Of a DNA stretch of 60,288 nt, positions 1-9,289 are shown piece after piece; within the stretch, counting starts at the first letter, position 1; each line of letters starts with the position of its first letter. Source of the DNA: Alphaproteobacteria bacterium. GTDB lineage: Bacteria; Pseudomonadota; Alphaproteobacteria; Reyranellales; Reyranellaceae. The stretch spans positions 1-60,288 of the forward strand of contig VGCZ01000030.1 in assembly GCA_016869975.1 (NCBI GenBank). The letters are read 5' to 3'. The notes under the pieces are model-generated. The model saw only the letters and a program-made list of their open reading frames with translations, was not told the origin of the DNA and ran no database searches. Position numbers and translations under genes: made by a program.

Positions 1-97
1 GTCCGGTTTCCGGCGCGCCGGGCGATCTGCGGTGGCGCCCGTCAACCGCAGGTCGTCTGCGATCATGGCGTTGGGCGCATCGGCGAAGGAGGGGAAG

Positions 98-334
98 ATG
101 CGAATGGCGAAATCCGCGACGATCGCCTGGGCGACGGCCGCATCGATGGCCGCCGTCATCGGCCTGGGCGGCCCGGTATGGGCGGAGGAGAAGAACCGGA
201 AGCCGTCGACCCAGCAGCAGGGGCCGGCGAAGCCGGGTCAACCCAAGGGCTATGCGCTCGAACTTGACGGCATTCAGCACAACGACGTCAAGGGTGAGCG
301 GAAGCCGCCGGCGGCGGGCAAGGCGACCAAGTAG
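98..334 (+). CDS. small secreted hypothetical protein
   Basis: A 78-residue protein that I do not recognise. The start at 98 is preferred over the frame-opening codon at 32 because a GGAGGGG ribosome-binding site lies just upstream. The resulting N-terminus is a typical signal peptide: basic MRMAKS, then a hydrophobic segment to about residue 28 ending GPVWA, with likely cleavage before EEKNRK. The mature part is about 50 residues, hydrophilic and rich in Lys, Gln, Pro and Gly, and may be disordered. It is probably periplasmic. The next gene, glcD, lies 99 bases downstream on the same strand. No function can be assigned. Confidence 0.6.
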   Translation: MRMAKSATIAWATAASMAAVIGLGGPVWAEEKNRKPSTQQQGPAKPGQPKGYALELDGIQHNDVKGERKPPAAGKATK

Positions 335-433
335 CCACCATCCCGCGCACCGGATCGCATCCGGCGCGGCACTGATCTTGCGCCAAGACGGCGCCTTCCG
401 TGGCGGCGGGTTTTGCGGTCTAGTGGCGGCACC

Positions 434-1921
434 ATGCAGATGCCGCCGCTCGATCCCGGGATTCTCGCGCGCCGTTCGCAGATCGTCGCCGCCTTGCGCG
501 CCATCGTGCCCGGCGAGGGCGTGATCGACGACGTCGAGGGCATGAAGCCCTACGAGTGCGACGCGCTCAGTGCCTATCGCCAGATGCCGCTGGTCGTCGT
601 GCTGCCGCAGACGGTCGATCAGGTCTCGCGCATCCTCCGCTACTGCCAGGACGAGGGCGTGAAGGTCGTGCCGCGCGGCGCCGGCACCTCGCTCAGCGGC
701 GGCTCGATGCCGGTGGGCGACGCCATCCTGCTGGGCATGGCCAAGTTCAACCGCGTGCTGGAGATCGACTACGACAACAGGTGCGCGCGCGTGCAGCCCG
801 GCGTCACCAATCTCGGCATCACCCACGCGGTGCAGCACGAAGGTTTCTACTACGCGCCCGATCCCAGCTCGCAGATCGCCTGCTCGATCGGCGGCAACGT
901 GGCGGAGAATTCCGGCGGCGTGCATAGCCTGAAATACGGGCTGACCACCAACAACCTGCTCGGCCTCGAGATCGTGCTGATGAACGGCGAGGTCGTGCGG
1001 CTGGGTGGCAAGCATCTCGATTCCGAGGGCTATGACCTGATGGGGCTGATGACCGGTAGCGAGGGCCTGCTGGGCGTCGTCACCGAGGTCACCGTGCGCC
1101 TGCTGCGCAAGCCCTCGACCGCGCGCGCCGTGCTGATGGGCTTCTCCACCGAATCGGGCGCCGCCGACTGCGTCGCCGCCATCATCGCCGCGGGCATCAT
1201 CCCCGGTGGCATGGAGATGATGGACAAGGACGCCGTGCAATGCGCCGAGAACTATGTCGGCGCCGGCTATCCGCTCGACGCCGAGGGCCTTCTGATCGTC
1301 GAGCTCGATGGCCCGGCCGTCGAGGTCGACTACCTGATCGAGCGCGTCGCCGCGCTGGGCCGCGAGCGCGGCGCCACCACGCTCAGGGTCAGCGAGGACG
1401 AGGCGCAGCGCACGCTGTTCTGGGCCGGGCGCAAGGCGGCCTTCCCGGCGGTCGGCCAGATCTCACCCGACTATATGTGCCTCGACGGCTCGGTGCCGCG
1501 CGCCAAGCTGGTCGAGGTGCTGGCGCGCATGCGGGAGATGTCGAAGAAACACCGCCTGCGCGTGGTCAACGTCTTCCACGCCGGCGACGGCAATCTGCAT
1601 CCCCTGATTCTCTTCGACGCCAACGACCCCGACGAGTTGCGCCGCTGCGAGGAGTTCGGCGCCGACATTCTCAGGCTGTGCGTCGAGGTCGGCGGCGTGC
1701 TGACCGGCGAGCACGGCGTGGGCATAGAGAAGCGCGACCTGATGGGCGTGCAGTTCACGCAGATCGATCTCGATCAGCAGATGCGTGTGAAGTGCGCCTT
1801 CGACCCCGACCACCTGCTCAACCCCGGCAAGGTCTTCCCGCAACTCCGGCGCTGCGCCGAACTCGGCCGACTGGTCGTGCACAAAGGCCAGATCCCATTC
1901 CCGGATCTGCCGAGATTCTGA
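434..1921 (+). CDS. glcD: glycolate oxidase subunit GlcD (FAD-linked)
   Basis: FAD-binding catalytic subunit of glycolate oxidase, which oxidises glycolate to glyoxylate and feeds electrons to the GlcF iron-sulphur subunit at the membrane. Of 495 residues (the family is about 499), the N-terminal half is a PCMH-type FAD domain with RGAGTSLSGG at residues 81-90. The C-terminal half carries the conserved NVFHAGDGNLHP and GVLTGEHGVGIEKR segments. The start at 434 (ATG) is chosen. A TTG at 413 would add seven residues. It is the first gene of glcDEF, with glcE beginning 80 bases later after a palindromic repeat. D-lactate dehydrogenase is a relative, but the adjacent glcE and glcF favour glycolate oxidase. 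Confidence 0.93.
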   Translation: MQMPPLDPGILARRSQIVAALRAIVPGEGVIDDVEGMKPYECDALSAYRQMPLVVVLPQTVDQVSRILRYCQDEGVKVVPRGAGTSLSGGSMPVGDAILLGMAKFNRVLEIDYDNRCARVQPGVTNLGITHAVQHEGFYYAPDPSSQIACSIGGNVAENSGGVHSLKYGLTTNNLLGLEIVLMNGEVVRLGGKHLDSEGYDLMGLMTGSEGLLGVVTEVTVRLLRKPSTARAVLMGFSTESGAADCVAAIIAAGIIPGGMEMMDKDAVQCAENYVGAGYPLDAEGLLIVELDGPAVEVDYLIERVAALGRERGATTLRVSEDEAQRTLFWAGRKAAFPAVGQISPDYMCLDGSVPRAKLVEVLARMREMSKKHRLRVVNVFHAGDGNLHPLILFDANDPDELRRCEEFGADILRLCVEVGGVLTGEHGVGIEKRDLMGVQFTQIDLDQQMRVKCAFDPDHLLNPGKVFPQLRRCAELGRLVVHKGQIPFPDLPRF

Positions 1922-1955
1922 TGGCACGCGCTGTGTTGGAGCGAGGCGCCTTTCT

Positions 1956-1981
1956 CCCTCTCCCCGCCTGCGGGGAGAGGG
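1956..1981. repeat. short dispersed palindrome (CTCTCCCCGC family)
   Basis: Perfect 11-bp inverted repeat CCCTCTCCCCG / CGGGGAGAGGG around CCTG, lying between glcD and glcE. The same core recurs between genes throughout the window (for example 10778, 13874, 28161, 48331), so it is a dispersed repeat element rather than a gene-specific operator. It has no T tract, so it is not a classical terminator, but the hairpin could stabilise mRNA ends. Confidence 0.8.
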
Positions 1982-2001
1982 GGCGTGTCGGCGACGCGTA
2001 A

Positions 2002-3204
2002 ATGACCTCCACCCTCCAACCCGGCACGCCCGACGAGCTGCGTGCGGCGGTCGAGTGGGCGGTGAACGATGGCGTGACGCTCGCCATCGAGGGGCGTGGC
2101 AGCAAGCGTGCCTATGGTCCGCCGATGAAGGCTGATCACACCTTGTCGCTCGCGGGCATCAGTGGTGTCGTCGATTACCAGCCCGAGGAGCTGGTGATCA
2201 CCGTCAAGGCGGGCACGCCGATTCGCGAGGTCGAGGCGCTGCTGGCGCAGCGCAAGCAGATGCTGGCCTTCGAGCCGCCCGATCTTGGCGCCATGCTCGG
2301 TGGCGCGGCGGGCGAGGGCACGCTCGCCGGCGCGCTGATGTGCAACCTCGCCGGCCCGCGGCGCATCAGCCACGGCGCGGCGCGCGATCATTTCCTGGGC
2401 TTCCAGGGCGTCAATGGCCGCGGCGAGCTCTTCAAGTCGGGCGGCCGCGTGGTGAAGAACGTCACCGGCTACGACCTCTCCAAGCTGCTCGCCGGATCGC
2501 GCGGCAGCTTGGCGGCGCTGCACGAGATCACGGTCAAGGTCGTGCCAGCGGCGGAGAAGCTGCGCACGCTGATGCTGGTCGGCCTCGACGACGCCACGGC
2601 GGTGAAGGCGATGTGCGCGGCGATGGGCAGCCCGCATGAGGTCAGCGGTGCCGCGCACCTGCCGACCGAGATCGCGGCCAATAGCGGTATCGACCTCGTG
2701 ACCCAGCAAGGCGGCGCCATCACCGCGCTGCGCATCGAGGGCGTGGCGCCCTCGGCCGACGCGCGCATCACCGCGCTGCGCGAACAGTTCGCCGGCGTGG
2801 CGCCGCAGATGGAGGAACTGCACTCCATGCGCTCGCGCCTGTTCTGGACCGAGCTGCGCGACGCCAAGCCCTTGGCGAACGACGCCGACCGCCTGCTGTG
2901 GAAGCTCTCCTGCCCGCCGAGCCACGGTGCGGCGATCGTCGCGGCGATCCGTGCCCGCTTGCCCGACGCGCGCGCGCAATACGACTGGTCGGGCGGCCTG
3001 ATCTGGCTCTCGACGCGAGAGGCCAACGCCGACATCGTGCGCGATGCCCTCGTCGCGACCGGTGGCCACGCCACGCTGATCCGCGCGCCCGAGTCAGTGC
3101 GCGCCGCGGTGCCGGTGTTCCAGCCACAGCCGGCGGCGCTCGCCGCGCTGTCGCGCCGGGTGAAGGAAAGCTTCGATCCGCGTTCGATCTTCGCGGGTGG
3201 CTGA
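2002..3204 (+). CDS. glcE: glycolate oxidase subunit GlcE
   Basis: Second FAD-binding subunit of the glycolate oxidase complex, 400 residues. It has a GlcD-like N-terminal FAD domain with the AVEWAVNDGVTLAIEGRGSK segment near residues 15-35 and the GGRVVKNVTGYDLSKLLAGS segment near residues 148-167 that is characteristic of GlcE. It lacks the long catalytic C-terminal domain of GlcD. The ATG at 2002 is preceded by the intergenic palindrome. The TGA is separated from the glcF ATG by only two bases, implying translational coupling. GlcE is needed for an active GlcDEF complex in Escherichia coli. Confidence 0.92.
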   Translation: MTSTLQPGTPDELRAAVEWAVNDGVTLAIEGRGSKRAYGPPMKADHTLSLAGISGVVDYQPEELVITVKAGTPIREVEALLAQRKQMLAFEPPDLGAMLGGAAGEGTLAGALMCNLAGPRRISHGAARDHFLGFQGVNGRGELFKSGGRVVKNVTGYDLSKLLAGSRGSLAALHEITVKVVPAAEKLRTLMLVGLDDATAVKAMCAAMGSPHEVSGAAHLPTEIAANSGIDLVTQQGGAITALRIEGVAPSADARITALREQFAGVAPQMEELHSMRSRLFWTELRDAKPLANDADRLLWKLSCPPSHGAAIVAAIRARLPDARAQYDWSGGLIWLSTREANADIVRDALVATGGHATLIRAPESVRAAVPVFQPQPAALAALSRRVKESFDPRSIFAGG

Positions 3205-3206
3205 CG

Positions 3207-4559
3207 ATGCAAACCAACTTCACCCTGGCCCAGCTCGCCGATCCCGACATTGATCGCGCCAACACCATTCTGCGCAAGTGCGTGCATTGCGGCTTCTGCA
3301 CCGCGACCTGCCCGACCTTCGTGACCCTGGGCGACGAGCGCGACAGCCCGCGCGGACGCATCTACCTGATCAAGGACATGCTGGAGCGCGACGCGCCGGC
3401 CACCGAGATCGTCGCGCGCCATATCGACCGCTGCCTGTCGTGCCTGGCCTGCATGACGACCTGCCCGTCGGGCGTGAACTACATGCACCTCGTCGATCAC
3501 GCCCGCGCGCATATCGAGGAGACGTACCAGCGGCCCTTCGCCGATCGGCTGCTGCGCGGCGCGCTCGCGCGGCTGATGCCCAACCCCGCGCTGTTCCGCT
3601 GGGCCATGATGCTGGGCCAGCTCGCCAAGCCGTTCGCCGCGCTGTTGCCCACGACCTCCCGCGATCCCGGCGGCGCCACGTTTGGCCGCCGCCTGCGCGC
3701 CATGCTCGACGCGGTGCCGAAGCGGCTCGCGCCGCCTTCGCCGGTCGATCGGCCACAGACCTTCGGTGCTGAAGGCACGAGGACAAAACGCGTCGCGCTG
3801 ATGAACGGCTGCGGCCAGCAGGTGCTGGCGCCGGAGGTCAACGAGGCCACGGTGCGCCTGCTGACGCGCCACGGCATCGAGGTGGTGATCGCTGATGGCG
3901 CGGGCTGCTGCGGCTCCTCGGTGCTGCACACCGGCCAGCGCGAGGTGGCACGCGATCTGGCGCGCGCCAACATCGCGGCGTGGATCGACGACCTCGACGG
4001 CCCGCTCGACGCCATCATCGCCAACGCCTCGGGTTGCGGCACGACGCTCAAGGATTACGGCCACATGCTGGCCGAGGACGCGCAATGGCGCGGCGGCGCC
4101 GAGGCCGTGGCGAAGCTGGCGCGCGACGTCACCGAGGTGCTGGCGCCCGACGCGCTGCGGCCAGTCGGCAAGCCGGTGCGTGACGACGGATCGCCCGTGG
4201 TGATCGCCTATCACGCCGCCTGCTCGATGCAGCACGGCCAGAAGCTCACCGAGCCGCCCAAGGCGCTCTTGCGCGCCGCGGGCTTCGTGGTGAGGGACGT
4301 GCCCGAGGGCCATCTGTGCTGCGGCTGGGCCGGCACCTACCAGGTGCTGCAGCCCGCGCTGTCGCGACGCCTGCGCGATCGCAAGGTCGGCAATATCGAG
4401 AGCCTGCGGCCCGATGTGATCGCGGCGGGCAATTTCGGCTGCATCAGCCAGATCGGATCGGGCAGCGCCATCCCCATCGCGCACACGGTGGAACTGCTGG
4501 ACTGGGTGACAGGCGGGCCGACGCCTGCGACGCTGGAGGGTCGGTTCCGGTTGGCGTGA
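3207..4559 (+). CDS. glcF: glycolate oxidase iron-sulphur subunit GlcF
   Basis: Electron-transfer subunit of glycolate oxidase, 450 residues. Two 4Fe-4S binding clusters are visible near the N-terminus: C25, C28, C31, C35 (CVHCGFCTATCP) and C76, C79, C82, C86 (CLSCLACMTTCP). Two cysteine-rich CCG domains follow, with GCCGSS in the middle and LCCGWAGTY near the C-terminus, as in heterodisulphide-reductase-type subunits. The start at 3207 is taken because it follows the glcE stop by two bases and places the first cluster at the family position. It is the last gene of glcDEF. Confidence 0.94.
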   Translation: MQTNFTLAQLADPDIDRANTILRKCVHCGFCTATCPTFVTLGDERDSPRGRIYLIKDMLERDAPATEIVARHIDRCLSCLACMTTCPSGVNYMHLVDHARAHIEETYQRPFADRLLRGALARLMPNPALFRWAMMLGQLAKPFAALLPTTSRDPGGATFGRRLRAMLDAVPKRLAPPSPVDRPQTFGAEGTRTKRVALMNGCGQQVLAPEVNEATVRLLTRHGIEVVIADGAGCCGSSVLHTGQREVARDLARANIAAWIDDLDGPLDAIIANASGCGTTLKDYGHMLAEDAQWRGGAEAVAKLARDVTEVLAPDALRPVGKPVRDDGSPVVIAYHAACSMQHGQKLTEPPKALLRAAGFVVRDVPEGHLCCGWAGTYQVLQPALSRRLRDRKVGNIESLRPDVIAAGNFGCISQIGSGSAIPIAHTVELLDWVTGGPTPATLEGRFRLA

Positions 4560-4616
4560 GCCCCGCTTGGACCGCTGCACGCGTGCTACACTTCATCGCC
4601 CGCGATGGAGGCGATC

Positions 4617-5174
4617 ATGCCCAGGTCCCGATGGTTCGCGCCGCTGCTGGCGGTGTTGCTGATGAGCGCGGAGGCGGCGATGGCGACGCAGAAGGATCCG
4701 GCGCTCGACGGGTTGTTCCAACGCCTGCGCACGATCGACGATCCGGTGGCGGCGGCGGCGTTGCAGCAGGCGATCTGGGAGACCTGGATCAAGGCCGACA
4801 CGGCCGAGCTCGACGCGCTGATGCGGCAGGGCATGGTCCAGATGGCGCGTCAGCGGCTCGACGACGCGGTCGAGACCTTCAGCCAGCTGATCGAGAAGGC
4901 GCCGGATTTCGCCGAGGCCTGGAACAAACGGGCCACGGTGCATTTCCTGCGCGGCGACATGGCCGCCTCGGTGGCCGACATCCAGCGCACCGTGGCGCTC
5001 GAGCCCCGGCATTTCGGCGCCTGGTCGGGGCTGGGCATGATCATGGAGCAACTGGGCCGACCGGCCGATGCGGCGAAGGCATACGAGGAGACGCTCAAGC
5101 ACAACCCGCATGTCGACGGCTTGCGCGAGCATATCGAGAAGCTCCGGGCAGCGGCCGGCGAGCGCAAGACCTGA
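4617..5174 (+). CDS. exported tetratricopeptide-repeat protein
   Basis: A 185-residue protein with a cleavable-looking signal peptide (MPRSRWFAPLLAVLLMSAEAAMA). It is followed by about three TPR helices: MARQRLDDAVETFSQLIEKAPDF, then the AEAWNKRATVHFLRGDMAAS segment and a third with FGAWSGLGMIMEQLGRPADAA. TPR arrays bind partner proteins, and the partner here is unknown. The ATG at 4617 is preferred over 4605 because GGAGG stands at the right distance. It lies 57 bases after glcF on the same strand and could be read through from the glc operon, but no functional link is evident. Confidence 0.8.
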   Translation: MPRSRWFAPLLAVLLMSAEAAMATQKDPALDGLFQRLRTIDDPVAAAALQQAIWETWIKADTAELDALMRQGMVQMARQRLDDAVETFSQLIEKAPDFAEAWNKRATVHFLRGDMAASVADIQRTVALEPRHFGAWSGLGMIMEQLGRPADAAKAYEETLKHNPHVDGLREHIEKLRAAAGERKT

Positions 5175-5230
5175 CTCTGCACTCTCTCTCCCCGCACGCG
5201 GGCAGCGGGAGGATGTGGTAGAGCGTTCCT

Positions 5231-7960
5231 ATGGAATGGGTTCTCCTCGGTCTGATCGTGGGCGCGGTCGCGTTGGGCACGCCGGTGCTGGCGCTGATCG
5301 CCTTCCTGCGCAGCGGCGAGACGCGACAATCCATCGACGCGCTGCAAGGTCAGATCCGCGATTTGCGCGCCGAGCTCGTGCGTCGTGGGCCCGCGCCGGC
5401 GGTAGAGGCTCAGGCCGACGTATCGCCTGCGTCGTCGCAGGGTGATGCGCCGGCGGTGATCGAGCCTGCCGCCGCGCCAATATCGCCGCCACCGCCGCCG
5501 TCGCCCACCTGGCAGCCCGCGCCACCGCTGCTCGAGCCGGCCACAGCGCCGCTGCCGCCATTGCTCGCGCCGGCCGCCGCCGCCCCGGCCGCGCCCCGCG
5601 CGCCGACGCCGAGTCTCGAGCAGTGGCTGGGCGCGCGCGCCTTCGTGTGGGTCGGTGGTATCGTGCTGGCGCTCGCGGCGATCTTCCTGGTGCGCTACTC
5701 GATCGACCAGGGATATCTGTCGCCGACCGTGCGTGTGATCATGGCGGCGCTATTCGGCGCCGGCCTGATCGTCGGCGGCGATCGCATGCGCGGGCGCGAC
5801 GATCGCGTGGCGCAGGCGTTGACCGCCGCCGGCGCCGCCGCGCTCTACGGCGCGCTGTTTTCCGCCGTGGCGCTCTACGGCCTGATCCCGCGCTTCATGG
5901 GCGGCGTGCTGGCGCTGGCGCTCACCGCGGGCTGCATCGCGCTGTCGCTGCGCCACGGGATCTTCGTCGCCGTGCTCGCTTTCGTCGGCGGCTTCGTCTC
6001 GCCCCTGGTGATCGGCGGCGAGACGCCCAACATCCTGGCGCTGTTCGGCTATCTCTTCGCCACGGCCGCCGGCACCTTGGCGGTGATCCGCCATCGCGGC
6101 TGGTGGGTGCTGGGCTGGGGCGTGCTGGCGGGCACCAGCCTGTGGAGCCTGTTCTGGATGGTGCTGCGCGTGCTGGACGGCGTGCGGTACGGCGCCGACG
6201 GGCAGCTCTGGGTCGGCCTGTTCCTGGTCGGCGTCGCCGCGCTCTTCGTCTGGGCGACGTGGCGGCGCGTGCGCGAGCAGGGCCAGCCAGCCAACCATGT
6301 CGTGCTGCAGGTCTGGGCCGCGACCTTGATCACAGGCGGCCTGCTGGTCGGCATCGTCATCGGCGATCCGATGCACGTCGCCGGGTGGCTGTGTCTCGGT
6401 CTGTATGGCGCCGGCATCTACGCGCTCGCGCGCTATGTACCGCGCTTCCAGTACCTCGCCGCGCTGCCGCCGCTGCTGTCGCTGGCGGCGCTCGCGGCGT
6501 GGTGGTTCGTGCGCGTCTTCCCGCCCGGCGCCGAGATGATCGACGCGTTCGGGCCGACCTTGCTGATCATGGGCGGTGGCTTCGCCATCGCCGCCTATGC
6601 GCTGCTGTGGAACGCCGCGCGGCCGGGCTTCTGGGCCGGCGTCGCCGTGGGCGCCACCTTGCTGCATTTCCTGCTCGGCTGGTACACGCTGCGCGGCACG
6701 TTGCCCGGCATGCCGTGGTCGTTGATCAGCCTCGGCCTGGCATTGCCCTTCCTCGCCGCCGCCGACCGCCTGCAACGCTGGCGCGGCACCATGCCGGGCG
6801 CGACCGAGGCGCTGGGCGTGATGGCGGCGGGTGTGACGTTCTTCGTCGCCGCCGCGATCCCGCTCGAGCTGCGGCGCGAGTGGATCACCGTCGCCTACGC
6901 CTTCGAGCTCACCGCCATCGCCTGGATCGGCTGGAAGCTCGATATCCTGAGCCTGCGCTGGCTGTGCTGGCCGCTGCTGGGCACGGTGATGACGCGCTTC
7001 GTGCTCAACCCCTATCTGCTCGACTATCCGCTGGGCGGCATCCCGTTCCTCAACTGGATCCTATGGGCCTATGGGCTAACCATTCTCGCCTTCTGGCTCG
7101 GCGGACGGTTCCTCTCGGCGGTGCGCCAGGATCCGCTGTCGGAGATGGTGAAGGCCTCGACGGTGCTGCTGGGTTTCGTGCTGCTGACCCTGGAGGTACG
7201 CAGCGTCTTCCAGCCTGCCGGCCTGTCGGCGCCGGGCACGACCTTCTACGAACGCGCCACGCTGGTGCTGGCCTGGGGCGGCTTCGCGCTGGTCGCGCTC
7301 TACGTCGCGGGCAACAGCGGCTCGAAGGTGGCGCTGATGACATGGCGCATTGTCGGTCTGCTCAGCGCGTTCCTGGCGGTGGTCGTGCAGACCATCGCCA
7401 TGAACCCGATCGCCGAAGGGGTGCGCGTCGGTACCACGCCGATCTTCAACGGCCTGCTGCTGGGTTATCTGCTGCCGGCGATGCTGGCGGCGCTGGCGCT
7501 GCGCATGGCGCGGCAGGCGGGCGAGAGCCGCGCCGTGGTCGTGGCGGCGCTCACCGCGATGATCCTGGCCTTTGCCTGGGTGACCTTGGAAGTGCGCCAC
7601 GTCTTCGATCCGTCCTTCGCCGGCGATCCGCTTGGTGCCGAGGGCGTCGAGCTCTACAGCTACTCGGCGGCGTGGCTGGTCTTCGGCCTGGGGCTGCTGG
7701 CGATCGGCATGTGGCGCCACGTGCCGGCGTTGCGCCATGCCGGCATGATCATGGTGCTGCTGGTCGTGGCCAAGGTGTTCCTGATCGACATGTCGGGCCT
7801 GCAAGGGCTGCTGCGCGTGCTGTCCTTCCTCGGCCTGGGCGCGGCGCTGGTCGGGCTGGGCTACGCCTATCGCCGCTTCGTCTTCGCCGCCGACGAGCGG
7901 CCCGAGCTTGCGCCACCCCCGCCACCACCATCGCCGCCACCATCGCCAACGACACCATGA
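5231..7960 (+). CDS. DUF2339 multi-pass membrane protein
   Basis: A large membrane protein of 909 residues. An N-terminal membrane anchor (residues 1-26) is followed by a short coiled coil (QSIDALQGQIRDLRAELVRR). A proline/alanine-rich linker covers roughly residues 60-125. About twenty hydrophobic segments then run to the end, and the tail is a run of prolines. This layout is that of the DUF2339 family, whose members are predicted membrane proteins of unknown function. The stop codon overlaps the start of the downstream acyl-CoA ligase (ATGA), so the two are translationally coupled. Confidence 0.85.
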   Translation: MEWVLLGLIVGAVALGTPVLALIAFLRSGETRQSIDALQGQIRDLRAELVRRGPAPAVEAQADVSPASSQGDAPAVIEPAAAPISPPPPPSPTWQPAPPLLEPATAPLPPLLAPAAAAPAAPRAPTPSLEQWLGARAFVWVGGIVLALAAIFLVRYSIDQGYLSPTVRVIMAALFGAGLIVGGDRMRGRDDRVAQALTAAGAAALYGALFSAVALYGLIPRFMGGVLALALTAGCIALSLRHGIFVAVLAFVGGFVSPLVIGGETPNILALFGYLFATAAGTLAVIRHRGWWVLGWGVLAGTSLWSLFWMVLRVLDGVRYGADGQLWVGLFLVGVAALFVWATWRRVREQGQPANHVVLQVWAATLITGGLLVGIVIGDPMHVAGWLCLGLYGAGIYALARYVPRFQYLAALPPLLSLAALAAWWFVRVFPPGAEMIDAFGPTLLIMGGGFAIAAYALLWNAARPGFWAGVAVGATLLHFLLGWYTLRGTLPGMPWSLISLGLALPFLAAADRLQRWRGTMPGATEALGVMAAGVTFFVAAAIPLELRREWITVAYAFELTAIAWIGWKLDILSLRWLCWPLLGTVMTRFVLNPYLLDYPLGGIPFLNWILWAYGLTILAFWLGGRFLSAVRQDPLSEMVKASTVLLGFVLLTLEVRSVFQPAGLSAPGTTFYERATLVLAWGGFALVALYVAGNSGSKVALMTWRIVGLLSAFLAVVVQTIAMNPIAEGVRVGTTPIFNGLLLGYLLPAMLAALALRMARQAGESRAVVVAALTAMILAFAWVTLEVRHVFDPSFAGDPLGAEGVELYSYSAAWLVFGLGLLAIGMWRHVPALRHAGMIMVLLVVAKVFLIDMSGLQGLLRVLSFLGLGAALVGLGYAYRRFVFAADERPELAPPPPPPSPPPSPTTP

Positions 7961-9240
7961 CGGACTTGTTTCCCGAGGCGCGCATCTCGCGCGACGCGCT
8001 CGAGGCGCTGCAGCTTCAGCGCCTGAAGGTGACGCTCGCGCACGCCTATGCCAACCAGGCGCCGTACCGCGCCAAGTGCGAGGCGGCCGGCGTGCATCCG
8101 TCAGACCTGAAGTCGCTGGCCGATCTCCAGCGCTTCCCGTTCACCGGCAAGAGCGACCTGCGCGACAATTATCCCTACGGCATGCTGGCCGTGCCGCGCG
8201 AGCAATGCGTGCGCGTGCACGCCTCGAGCGGCACGACGGGGCGGCCCACAGTGGTCGGCTACACCGCCGAGGATATTGCCACGTGGTCCGAGCTGATGGC
8301 GCGCTCGATCTGGGCCGGCGGCGGGCGGCCGGGCGATGTCGTGCACGTCGCCTATGGCTACGGCCTGTTCACCGGCGGGCTGGGCGCGCATTACGGCGCC
8401 GAGCGGCTGGGCTGCACGGCGGTGCCGATGTCGGGTGGCAACACCGAGAAGCAGGTGCAGCTGATCGCCGAGTTCGGCGCGCGCATCGTCATGGTGACGC
8501 CGTCCTATATGCTGGCGCTGGCCGACGAGTTCGAGCGCCAGGGCATCGACGTGCGCAAGACGGCGTTGCGCATCGGCATCCACGGCGCGGAGCCATGGAC
8601 CGAGAGCATGCGCCAGGAGATCGAACAGCGCACCGGCATCGATGCCGTCGACATCTACGGCATCTCCGAGGTGATGGGCCCCGGCGTCGGCCAGGAGTTC
8701 CGCGACAGCAAGGATGGGCTGACCATCTGGGAAGATCACTTCCTGCCGGAGATCATCGATCCCGACACCGGCCAGCCGGCGAAGGAGGGTGCGATCGGCG
8801 AGCTGGTCTTTACCTCGCTCAGCAAGCGGGCGCTGCCGGTGGTGCGCTATCGCACGCGCGACCTCACGCGGCTGCTGCCGGGCACGATCACCAGCATGCG
8901 CCGCATGGCGCGCATCACCGGGCGCAGCGACGACATGCTGATCGTGCGCGGCGTGAACCTCTTCCCCAGCCAGGTCGAGGAGCAGATTCTGCGCGAGCCG
9001 GCGCTCTCGCCGCACTACGTGCTGGAGCTCTGGCGCGAGGGCCCGCTCGATTCGCTGAAGATCGTCGTCGAGGCGCGCGAGACGCTGGGCGAGGATCGCC
9101 GCGCCGCCGTCGCGGCCTCGCTGTCGGCGCGCGTGAAGACCATGTGCGGCGTCACCGCTGGCGTCGAGATCGCCGCCGCCGGCGCGGTCGAACGCTCGAT
9201 CGGCAAGGCCAAGCGCGTGATCGATCGGCGGCCAAAGTAA
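7957..9240 (+). CDS. phenylacetate-CoA ligase family protein (PaaK-like)
   Basis: An AMP-forming acyl-CoA ligase of 427 residues, the usual length of PaaK. It would adenylate an aryl or acyl acid and transfer it to CoA. The ATP-binding P-loop motif SSGTTGRPT is at residues 90-98. YGISEVMGPGVGQEF and the hinge region YRTRDLTRLLPG with RMARITGRSDDMLIVRGVNLFPSQ are typical of PaaK. The start overlaps the stop of the DUF2339 gene by four bases. No other phenylacetate-degradation (paa) gene is nearby, so the substrate may be a different aromatic acid and the symbol is left blank. Confidence 0.88.
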   Translation: MTDLFPEARISRDALEALQLQRLKVTLAHAYANQAPYRAKCEAAGVHPSDLKSLADLQRFPFTGKSDLRDNYPYGMLAVPREQCVRVHASSGTTGRPTVVGYTAEDIATWSELMARSIWAGGGRPGDVVHVAYGYGLFTGGLGAHYGAERLGCTAVPMSGGNTEKQVQLIAEFGARIVMVTPSYMLALADEFERQGIDVRKTALRIGIHGAEPWTESMRQEIEQRTGIDAVDIYGISEVMGPGVGQEFRDSKDGLTIWEDHFLPEIIDPDTGQPAKEGAIGELVFTSLSKRALPVVRYRTRDLTRLLPGTITSMRRMARITGRSDDMLIVRGVNLFPSQVEEQILREPALSPHYVLELWREGPLDSLKIVVEARETLGEDRRAAVAASLSARVKTMCGVTAGVEIAAAGAVERSIGKAKRVIDRRPK

Positions 9241-9289
9241 CGCCCCGGCGCTTACGTCCCCTCGCCCCTCGCGGGAGAGGGGAGCGTGG